From: Chrysomallon squamiferum
Taxonomy: Eukaryota; Mollusca; Gastropoda; Neomphalida; Peltospiridae
Direction of reading: 5' to 3'
Assembly: GCA_012295275.1 (NCBI GenBank)
Contig: CM022670.1
Location: 33,610,938-33,674,937 of the forward strand
Length of the DNA: 64,000 nt
Part shown: piece after piece, positions 54,961 through 64,000 of the stretch
Numbering within the stretch: the stretch's first letter is position 1
How the letters are laid out: every line of letters starts with the position of its first letter
The notes under the pieces: model-generated
Databases searched by the model: none
What the model saw: the letters and a program-made list of their open reading frames with translations, nothing else
What the model was told of the DNA's origin: nothing
Made by a program: the position numbers and the translations under genes

Positions 54961-55859
54961 GTAACGTCAAGTCCAAAGTAAGGTGAAGGTCATATGAAAA
55001 CTACAAGTCATTATCGTGAAGTGAGTGCGTTAGCGGATCGCATTATGCTCAGCACATTGTGAGCACGTTGGTGTCATGCACGAATTAATGTACGTCTTTA
55101 TCTGTAGCCGATTTCTCCTTTGGGCGTGCCGACATGATGTCTATGCAGCAGTTATGCTGTGCTTAATTTATGAGGTATTATTTACACTGCACAGCTGTCG
55201 TAAGCTGACTATCAGGTGTCCTAGGACATTTTTAAGTCCAAATTCTATGTACATTCTTTTTTCAAAAATGTAAATGGATATGTGCTAGTTTACATTTATT
55301 GCCTTATGAATAATTATAACAATAGCCGGAGTTAATATCACTGCATCGTGATGTGAAAAAAAAAGGTCGAGGTCAAAAAATTCAAATTAAGCTACAAAAT
55401 ATGACCGCTATTAGTGGGCACATGTTACGTGCAGGTGAAATAACACGAATTAATATGATATAAAAAGGGGCAGGGTATTTTTGAAATGAGCGTTGTCAGT
55501 TGCCCTTTATATGGGAAAGGAACAGTTTAAGTTGGTGCATATTTTTGTTTAGCCGTATTTGGCGCTGGGGTACAAAAATAAAGAAGAGGGTTAAAAAAAA
55601 AAAATAAGGCGAAGGAAAAAAGATTTAAAAAAAAAAAAAACAGGTCGTCGTAAGCCGTCTACGTTTACATCATTACAATGTCGGGGCAGACATCAGACTT
55701 TTATCTGATCCCTCGACCAAATGTTTCTTACATACGAAAAGTGGATGTGCAAACACAACACGTAAGGTCAAATCTCCTCACTTTCTATATCGGGAGTCAT
55801 CGCCCTTTAACGTGTATTTGAGGAATGTACTTGGGTGTTGAATTTGGATGGCAAAAATT
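54958..55859. other. Unique stretch, no gene seen
   Basis: An ATG frame at 55076-55273 (+) of 65 residues is Cys-containing but matches nothing I know. A runs at about 55593-55606 and 55627-55640. Confidence 0.45.
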
Positions 55860-56087
55860 TTAAGAAAAAAGACTCATCCATAATGACAACATCTTTCGCT
55901 GTTTGTCTGAAACAACTGAGAGGATGCGGTCCGGCAATGGGGATTGCTTATCAAGTCGGTGCGAGTTTTCTTGCCGTCCGCCTTTGCTGACTGCTCGCGT
56001 CCTGATCATGTTCTGGTTTGGTCCGTGTCTCAAGGCGTCGACGTCAAACATCTCTGAGGGAATGTTGTAGATTTGAGCAGTGTACAT
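55860..56087 (-). CDS. Small ORF candidate, unidentified
   Basis: ATG-initiated minus-strand frame of 75 residues ending in TAA. Its composition is mixed and hydrophilic (for example NIPSEMFDVDALRHG near the start and SDKQRKM near the end), unlike the repeat-driven frames elsewhere, and the DNA contains CpG. No signal peptide, membrane segment or known motif is visible. It could be an exon or a chance opening; no splice structure was established. Confidence 0.15.
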   Translation of the reverse strand: MYTAQIYNIPSEMFDVDALRHGPNQNMIRTRAVSKGGRQENSHRLDKQSPLPDRILSVVSDKQRKMLSLWMSLFS

Positions 56088-56300
56088 TCAAAAACAGCCC
56101 ATTCCTCCTGTTACACACATTAAGCGAAACTTATTTTCTTCTTCATCCGCATGATGCTATAATTTTTAATTTGAACCCTGCAAGCGTGATTAGATTTATA
56201 AATGGAAGAATGGACTAGATTAAAGACAATAAAAAACTATTTGTGAAGGTTTTACTTTCCAGGTAAGGTTATCAATTTACATATTGTATTTTATTTTCTT
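56088..56300 (+). repeat. Diverged interspersed repeat, copy A
   Basis: Matches 57825-58020 in order: AACA.(G/A)CCATTCC, ATGATGCTAT versus GGGATGCTAT, and TTTTACTTTCCAGGTAAGGT versus TTTTGTTTTCCAGGTGAGGT followed by TATCAATTT versus TATTAATTT. The CCAGGT(A/G)AG core resembles splice-site sequence but is shared because the whole segment is repeated. Family unknown. Confidence 0.45.
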
Positions 56301-57589
56301 AACATTTGTCATGATTTAATCTAGATTTATAATTTTCACTGAAAATTCATTATATTTCGGTTGTCATTTAGTTATAAACTTGTATAAGACGCATGCCCTT
56401 ATATTAATTCAATGTGCAACTTAAAAATCTGTTTTCAGCTAATAGTCATGTTAAATGAAATATACTGTAGGAATGCAACTTGATTTTTCGACTTCATTAT
56501 TTTGTCCTCGTTATCTTTCTCAATCCTGCTAATCAACATAATCTTCAGTTCTTTCTACTGATTCTCTCTCTGCCCACTTCTTCGTCTTTCTCTTTCTCGT
56601 TATTCTCCTTCGTGTGATCCTTCCCCTGTTCCATTTTCTTTCCTCTTCAGTTTCTAATCTTCCAATTCAATACATTCTTTTTATTATTATTTAATTCCTG
56701 CGAAGGCCAATTAATTTCTTTTTTGAAATCTTTTCTTCATTTAGATACCACAGATTTAGCACTGGATTTATTTATATGAAAGCGAAGTTAGGGAAACGTG
56801 CTTCTAAGCATATAATACCATATATCTTCACCTTGATGCAAAATGCATTGATTCACTTCTTTGGGTGAAACGAGTTTACCTTAGTTACGGGTACGTGAAC
56901 TCCGAGACGTTCTTATCATACCTAACCATTATGATGAGCAGATCTTCTTTTCAACAGCGCGCATTCCGTCAGTGAATTCAAAACGCGCGAGCTTTGTTGT
57001 CAACAGTGAGGAGCGAGGCAAGCTTCGTCGTATTCCTTATAATTTAGCGTCAAATAGTTTACTTTTGTCTGAAAGCTGGAAACCATCTGAACATACATGC
57101 TTATCTTTGAAATCCCACAAATATAAACTTTCAGGTGACTGAAAAATATTTTTTCTCCATATTATAATCTTTGTATACAATGCGAAGGTGTTGAATTAAG
57201 ACTTTAAGTTGACTAAATACACCCTGCGTCAACACGCTAACAATGTACGCCTGTACTTCACCCTTCTTTTTCTTTTGATCTTTGCGTGATGTTCACCGGG
57301 GACACGTGTCTTTCTCTCACATAATGGCCTCGTACCCGCTTTTTTTTTCTTCCTCTCACAAAATACCGCAGATGTTCTTTACGTATGAGGAGGGTACATA
57401 CACCGATTGACACCTTTATCCGTCCAACTACGGGCGATGAGTGGGCGGGCTCCGGCATTGACCAAACATTACACTAACCCCAAGAGTTCACAACAGAAGA
57501 CTGGCAAGTACTTTCTACGAGTGTTATGCAAGAGAATAAATAAAAAGGCTCGATAAGCAACCGTCGTGATTGAATTACAAATGCAGTAT
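56301..57589. other. Unique stretch, no supported gene
   Basis: Pyrimidine-rich at 56515-56660. Bases 56950-57050 and 57230-57480 are CpG-containing. A 66-codon minus frame at 57258-57458 is basic and of mixed composition but unrecognised. Confidence 0.45.
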
Positions 57590-57748
57590 TTGTGTATGTA
57601 TTTATGTGTGCGATATGTGTGTATGTACGTAAGTATGCGATGTGAATGTCTCTGTGTATGAATGTATATATGTATGTACGTATGTTTGTTTGTATGTAAG
57701 TATGCATGCAATTGTTTGTATATATATGTGTGTGTGTGTGTGTGTATT
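57590..57748. repeat. GTAT/GTGT-rich low-complexity tract
   Basis: Loose TATG and GTAC repeats, ending in a GT run at about 57728-57744. Confidence 0.85.
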
Positions 57749-57749
57749 T

Positions 57750-58040
57750 GGAAAGAAAGATTTTTATTAGATTGTTTTCTTTGCCTAAAATAACTTTCAT
57801 TATTTTTTCAAAGATCTTCATGAATGTTCATATGTTCTGTATGAAACAAACCATTCCGTTTAGCATTCAGACTATTAGAGATTGCTTTTCGTCTGCATTC
57901 GTGGGATGCTATTTTCTGTTTTACATTTTTTAAAACGCGTAAGTTTATTAAATGTACCTGCTCTCTAATGACGTTACTTGAAAGTTTTGTTTTCCAGGTG
58001 AGGTTATTAATTTGTTAGTTTAACTTATTACATTTCTCAT
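57750..58040 (+). repeat. Diverged interspersed repeat, copy B
   Basis: The first 90 bp or so match copy C at 58252 (GGAAAGA then TTTATTAGA, CTAAAATAA, TTTCAAA.ATCTT.ATG), and the later part matches copy A. It is therefore the most complete of the three copies. Confidence 0.5.
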
Positions 58041-58251
58041 TCTGCATTTTCTTCTTCATCTATTTTTGTATTTTTTATATTTTATTTTTGTTTTTATTTT
58101 TTACATTTGTTACATCAATATATATAGTTTCAGATAAATGTGTTTCTAACAATAACATTACAAAGCTTGATTATTTATATCTGTTTTTATTTCTCTTTAT
58201 CTATTATTCGATATTTATTTTTCATTTCATAAACCTAATTATGTTAAATTA

Positions 58252-58410
58252 GGAAAGACAAAACTTTATTAGAATCTTTTTTTCTAAAAATAATTTTTAT
58301 GACTATTTCAAATATCTTTATGGACGTGGGTCCGAAAATACCATAGATAAAGTTATTCTGCTTGCCATTTCGAAGTCTCGTTTTTTCATTAATAACAAAA
58401 CTCTATAATA
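58252..58410 (+). repeat. Diverged interspersed repeat, copy C
   Basis: Starts GGAAAGACAAAACTTTATTAG and matches copy B for roughly 130 bp at an offset of about 502 bp. The sequence between B and C is T-rich, so B and C may be a tandem pair. Confidence 0.5.
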
Positions 58411-61400
58411 AACAGTGGCCATAATATAATTATATTTAATCCAGTTCTAAATAGTAATATCCCATTGTCATAAGAATATCTTGAAATTGTTTATCTGGAG
58501 AATCCACAAAAGGTATCCTTGGCACACAAAAGGTTATGGTTTACGAGCGTGAATACCGTGTTCTCTGAAAGTGTGAAGAGCACACGGCATGCGTAAAAAG
58601 ATATGTACGAAGTTAGATTAATGCTGAAGATTCACTTCAGTCAACATGGCTGATGAGGCAGTCTTCTCAAGCAGATGTCAGAAAACAAGCACATATCAAA
58701 CACTGAGTCATCTGGATCAGCGACTCGCGTTGAAAAAATCAGATGTGATTTACATCTACAAAGTCCAAGCTGTTTAATGACATGTTTAATCATTACTTTA
58801 AACTGGCAAACGAATAAAGTGTTTAAGGAAAACAATAGTAGGATTAAATGTCTTGTTAAATTGAGGTCAAGTACAGAACTCAAAAACGTATCCCGCTGAT
58901 AATTTTCTCTTAGGTAAAAGCCTGTTTCGTCTTTGTTCTTGTCCCTAAAGAAAGTGCAAACAAGATAAGCATTTCGTAAACCACAAAATTTTAAGAGCAA
59001 TGAAGTCATGGAATGTCGGTCCACAAGAGAGAAAGCTAGGTTACCTTTTTAAAAGTGACAAAAGTCAAAGTTTGTATCAGAAATCCGAATCTCGTGTTAT
59101 CTCAGGTATGGCATCTTGTCGCTGTTTAAAAGCTTCAACGATGATCCTCGCTAAAGATGTACACAAATGACGTGGACGTTCTGGCTGGAATGTTAGACAA
59201 CACGGTAACGAAGAAACCTTTGAAAATCGAAAAATAAAGAGAAGAAAAAAATGTGTAACTTGAGACATCAGTACCGAATACCAATTAATTCTTTTATGCT
59301 GCCAAAATCTTTGGATCTTTATGCCTGAAAATCAAGGACCACATACCACGGGTTGACAAAGGCATGCTGACTTCTGCTTCAGGCATGGGCGGTGTAAGCG
59401 AGATACCAAGGGTACATTCAAGTGGAAGATATAATTACTTGCTATACATATCTTCTAGCAGTTATTAACCTAACATGAATGACAGAACGCCAATCTAGTG
59501 TTAACTTATCACCGATATAATGTTCTTCAAGTGGAATGTGTTGATTGTTTGCCAGGGTTTATTTTACATACCATCCACCATGCGTGTAAAACTCGAAGTA
59601 TAACAACAGCAGACTCTAGTGAAACATCAAAACCAGCAAGTGTTAAAGATACAGTGGCAACAAAACTGTCGTAAAAGAGGGAGTGATAAAAGTGGTAGAC
59701 ATACTGATGGTGAAGAAGGTGGTAGCAGTAGCAATCTGAGTCGCTGTAGATGAAGCTGAGATGGAGGTAGTGTAGTGACAGACTCTGGCCGAATTACTGA
59801 GAGTTAATGCAAGCATCTACCCTCACAAAGTCGGAATAAAATAGTAGGGGAAATTTGAGCAAAGCAAGAAGAAACTGGTACTTGAGTCTTTATCTGTGTA
59901 CAATTTAGAATAAAATCAATGCCTTTTGTCCCCACCCCCTCCATTAATCACAGAGTTCCTCCTGTACGCTCGTACTGACAAATGTAGTGGTTGCTGAATG
60001 ATGATCACGCGATGCTTGTTTGTGGCAAGAGTTTGCGGTAACAGCTGTGTAAATAGCCGTAAATGTAGTTGTAGTCACAGTCATAGAATGAGTATTATAA
60101 GTGGTAATACGTGTATGATGACGGAGGTTAATTCCCAAAAGCGACTTTTAGTCATAACAGAAATATGCGGTACTGTGGTAATGATTACTGTAATAATACT
60201 TGACAAACAAATAAATATGTTTATCAAAGGAAACCAATATTCATTGTTATTTATCAGTACGTTCAACAACGATGTCAAGTACCTTAAAGTTTATTAACTA
60301 ACTTCTAGTAAGATGCTTTAACACGGTTGCTGACTTGAACGGAAAGCGACGGCATGCGTTATTTCCTCAACACCGTCAGCTATCAGGAAATAAGCCACTC
60401 TGCAGTTGACAATGGGATCTTGTGAAACTGTCGTGTCTCTCATTTCATGCTGAATCATGATTCAATGCTTTACGAATACTATAAAGGGAAGAATCTATTA
60501 ATAACATTTCAATTAATGGTGGGAGGATTTAGGCCTCATCATAACTGGAAAGGGAAAACACCAGCCCACGCCGACAGACATCATTCGCCAACTGCTAAAT
60601 TAAGATGAAACGCACAATCGCCTAAATTGTCGGTGGTTCGTCACTCGAGGCGAAGGTAAACTCAGTACAAAGCCATAAAAATAAACCTACTGACACATTG
60701 TCCAGTCGTTCGGCGTCACAAATTGATGGTGGCCAACCAGTAAGTGTTGTGCGTTTGTGTTTATTGACAAGGGGTGTATGGCGCGTCACTTTGTCATTCA
60801 AGAATCAAAATGTAACCCAATATGCGGAAATAGCCTGATCCCCTTTTTGGTCCCAAACGAGGGTGGATCCGCTAACTAATCCCACAAAGCTAAAAGCTGG
60901 AACAATCAAACGCCTATAAATAACCTTGATCCTTAAAGTTAATCCTTTCATTAAACGTGAAATTACCGGCTTAGCATCATCCACATTGCGGTGAGTTTAG
61001 TTTACCATGTAATTAATAAAAATAACATTTTCATACTCAGCTAAATTTTGTTTGTAAACACAATTACTAACCTTAGCTTAAGTGATTTTTATTTTATTTA
61101 CTGAAAGAATTTAATTATTTTAAATATTTTTGATGTTATGACATTTACAAAACATATATAATATTTTCGTTGAGATTAATCTTCGTTTTAATGGTTAAAT
61201 GTGAATGTCAAATTCATGTTCGGCCGCTCTGAAAAAGAAAATTAATGATACATGAATCCGATATAACGAGTTGTTAAACATCAAGTTGGGTATAATCATT
61301 ATCTAGGGATCATTTATTTTCACCTTTAGAATGTATATAAAGGGTAATGTATAACAAGCAGTCGTAAAAGGTATAAAACACGAGACGATGATGTCATTTT

Positions 61401-62931
61401 GAAAGAGGCGGTCTCCGATTGTATTTCCAGTGGGTACGGCATATTATTTTCTTAATGTAAATAGTGTTAATAACAAAATGATATTGTTGTACATTCACTC
61501 TATAAACGTCGTGATTTATGTAGCCAACAACCATAAACCACTAGAGTAAAATAATGTTCACAACTAAACTGACAGAGACAAGAAAAGCAGGAGAGATTAA
61601 AAAGAAGAAACCTGAAAAGGAAAACAACACGAGTAATGGGTATACACTACTAGTAATGTTTCTCCGCTGCGGTCGACATTCGAAGACTGCACTGCGCCTT
61701 TAATGAAGATATCTGATTATCTATGCTGTACATGGTTTCACATTTGCTTCTGTTTGCTGTCGTATACTAATATCATGACAGGCTACTGTCTCATTTCTTA
61801 ATCAGCCAAATAAATCGGGACGTAAATTTAGGATTTAAATGAAAAAAACAGATGAGATGTCATGACAGTACCTTTCAAGATTGTTTTACGCATGCAAGTG
61901 TGGTTTGTGTTTAGCTTCTTTTTTTTTTCTTCGAAAATGATGGATGAAGCTTGCTGTTTTAATTGCCTGGAATTTTTTTTATTACTTTGCGACACAATGC
62001 GACTTCAGGTCTAATTTGCTTCCGATCATTTACGGGATAACTACTTGTGAATTATGTGTGTTATCTCTGGAAGAGTGTGGCCATTTTGATGTGTGAGTAT
62101 TCTTATAACGCTATTATCTTTGACGTGATGAGAGTAATTTGTGGCTGTTGATTTTCTTTTTTTGTTGTTCATTTTCATAGGATGTATTGTTCCTTTTACG
62201 TTAGTCTTCTGTAGTCTGTATATTTGTCTACTAATTCTGCATGTTTTATGTCTGTCAGATCAAACATTCACAGTATGTAAGTTTTAATTAACAGTCTAGA
62301 GCGCTGGAATGAAGCATAACAGATCATTGAATCCATCATCTTCGATAATTCTCTACTGCTGTTCCCAGTTCCATCTAAATCCATCAGTGCTTATACAAAA
62401 GCCGTGATATCTGTTTCACTGTTTGCTTGAAAGGACATTTAAAATATATTTCTGTGCTAAAGAAAAAAGAAAACAACATTTTCATCAGACAAGATCAAAT
62501 ATTGGATTTCCGGAAACCGATGACAAAATATTAATCTTCTCTAATTAAGCAAAACAAACTTTAACTAACTCTGAGATTCTCCTACAGATACTTAGACGTG
62601 TTGTTTTCAAAATACGCCAGCATCATAATAAGATCTGTAACGGAGTTAGGTCAATCTAATTCTTTACAACATTCCTTTAAATCTGATGAGTTGTCCAAAG
62701 TGCCACCGGAATTCTTATGGTCATGGTTTGTCGCTTTTTCGACTCGATCTTTTTTCTTTTTCTATTTTTTTTTTTTCGTTGACAAACAAAGCACAGACTA
62801 AACTCGAGAGTGACAGAGGGGGGACATACATCATAAACGAATATTTAGCTGACATCTACTTAGTTATTCATCGTAATCGTATTTACTCGACTCTCCGCTC
62901 GTGATAAGCTGGGTCGAGAGGTCGGCCGCTG
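58411..62931. other. Long unique region, no recognised gene apart from weak ORFs
   Basis: Few microsatellites. A loose AGT/GAT-rich stretch lies at 59690-59780. Bases 60330-60680 and 60720-60900 are less AT-rich. Several 60-127 codon frames occur (58641-59024 minus being the longest without low complexity), with no recognised domain. The low repeat content compared with the rest of the window makes this the best place to look for exons or regulatory DNA. Confidence 0.45.
58646..58777 (+). CDS. Small ORF candidate starting MADEAV
   Basis: The ATG lies in AACATGGCT, a strong Kozak-like context (A at -3, G at +4), and opens a 43-residue frame to TAA. The peptide begins MADEAVFSSRCQK and is of mixed, soluble composition with no membrane segment. 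Overlapping frames are open on the plus strand (58675-58899, ATG, 74 codons) and the minus strand (58641-59024, 127 codons), so openness alone is weak evidence. It could be a first exon, a micropeptide gene or chance. Confidence 0.15.
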   Translation: MADEAVFSSRCQKTSTYQTLSHLDQRLALKKSDVIYIYKVQAV

Positions 62932-63132
62932 TTGGAGTTTCTGAACGTGAGACCGGTACGTGCTGCACTGTCAGTGTCGGGTGTCTGTTTGCTCTGTGTT
63001 ATTATTTTTCTATTACGTGATTCTAAAGCTGCTATTTGTGTAAACAGATTCAGCCGGATCGGAGCCATCGTGGACAAGCTCTTCTTCGTAACGGAGAACG
63101 CGCAACGAACTGCGTTATGCAATACGTTGTAA
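62932..63132 (+). other. CpG-containing open segment, possible exon
   Basis: Frame open for 66 codons with a hydrophobic stretch (LSVSGVCLLCVIIFLL at about residues 13-28) followed by a soluble end in CNTL and a stop. It has no ATG start. A TTTGTGTAAACAG sequence at about 63036-63048 resembles a splice acceptor, and the following CpG-containing sequence stays open in two frames. The evidence is suggestive only. Confidence 0.15.
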
Positions 63133-63229
63133 TTACTTTTGTGTGTCTTTCTTTCTCCTACTGTTTTCTCTATCAGTGTTTCTCTTCACCTTCCAAACTC
63201 TACACCGTTATAATCTTACTTATAATTTT

Positions 63230-63530
63230 TCTTACAGTTTTTCTCTGTCTCCTGTCTCTTTGTGTCTATCTATTGACGGCCTGTCTGATTGTCTATCTAT
63301 ATCCATCTATCTATCTATCTATCTATCTACTGTCTGTTTGTCTGTCTGACTGTCTATCTAACTATCTATCCATCCATATACTATCTATATGTATATATCC
63401 AGCTATCCAGTCTGTTATCTATCTATCTCTCTCTCTCTGTGTAAATAACCCAGCTATATCTCTCTGTATAATCTATCTATCTGTCTGTCTATCTATCTAT
63501 CCATCCATCTATATATCTGTGTAACACAAT
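63230..63530. repeat. Degenerate TATC/TGTC tract
   Basis: CTAT and CTGT units with many interruptions, purest at about 63303-63328 and 63475-63505. The 162-codon Leu/Ser/Tyr-rich frame through it is an artefact. Confidence 0.92.
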
Positions 63531-64000
63531 TATAGAGGCAGAGATAGAAAAAGAATTAGAGAGAGTATGTACAAATACATAACATAAGCACGTACTACGG
63601 AAATGTATATAAAGTGCTTACTACAGTGAAAATACATCAGAGAAATGACCTTGTTTAATTACGATTGCGAAAATTAGAAATATTTTGTGACATCCGTCAC
63701 ATTCCCAGTTCATTGCGGTCGTCGCGTGCTATTTTTTTTTTTTTTTTATGTCGTACGCCAGCTGGCTCGAACCGTTCGCTTTAACGTACATGTGACCAAG
63801 TGTCTTATTATCTAATCACACGAGCGAACCATCTAACTAACGAGCGATGAAAATCAAATTTTATTATCAGATAAACAACCACTAGGACCAGCAACGTTGT
63901 GCTTGCACTTCGACAACGGGACCCGAGCTTTGTAAACAGTACATCGCTGTCAGATAATTCTCTCGTTTGTTGTGGTTTATGAGGAATAATACCGTGTGTT
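63531..64000. other. Unique stretch, no gene seen
   Basis: T run at about 63732-63747. Bases 63700-63960 contain CpG. No gene recognised before the window ends. Confidence 0.5.

Noticed and set aside
63036-63524. 162-codon ORF, longest in the last 10 kb
   Set aside because: Most of its length is the degenerate TATC/TGTC tract. Only the first 30 codons are non-repetitive and are mentioned separately.

Overview
This window looks like gene-poor, AT-rich nuclear DNA from an animal, most likely an invertebrate. The evidence is very dense simple-sequence DNA of many motif classes, degenerate tRNA-derived SINE-like copies with pol III box motifs, a decayed end of a Tc1/mariner-like DNA transposon, many 20-38 bp poly(A)/poly(T) runs, and no bacterial operon structure. 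A mollusc or other lophotrochozoan fits the microsatellite style, but that is a guess from general appearance. No complete, recognisable protein-coding gene, tRNA, rRNA or snRNA is visible. Nearly all longer open frames are microsatellites read as protein (Leu-Ser, Arg-Glu, Tyr-Ile-His-Thr repeats).

Layout. Bases 1-1390 are a 30-32 bp minisatellite with a perfect 160 bp higher-order duplication, broken by a 175 bp unrelated segment. It grades into a degenerate trinucleotide tract up to about 1570. Bases 1.6-11 kb hold two SINE-like copies (3.1 and 6.4 kb), a fragment of a third (10.6 kb), a diverged direct repeat (7.55 and 9.35 kb) and several microsatellites. Bases 11-23 kb are dominated by T/A-rich DNA, trinucleotide tracts and long TC/GA/TATC arrays. 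At 23.84-24.17 kb lies the 3' end of a DNA transposon: a frameshifted transposase C-terminus, a short 3' flank and a terminal sequence ending in CCCTGTA. Bases 24-49 kb are mostly unique AT-rich DNA with microsatellites, including a (TC)70 array at 41.0 kb, a facing (GA)n/(TC)n pair at 34.1-34.5 kb and a 51 bp in-frame repeat at 36.2 kb.

At 49.74-50.09 kb a 176 bp sequence is tandemly duplicated, and the two copies share a peptide-like frame with most changes at third positions. Bases 50-64 kb have fewer microsatellites and more CpG-containing unique DNA. They also hold three diverged copies of an unidentified repeat (56.1, 57.75 and 58.25 kb) and two weak small-ORF candidates.

No set of genes here can be said to work together. 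The strongest observations are the transposon remnant, the SINE family, the higher-order minisatellite and the 49.7 kb duplication. Any real exon would need transcript or protein-homology evidence, which could not be obtained here.
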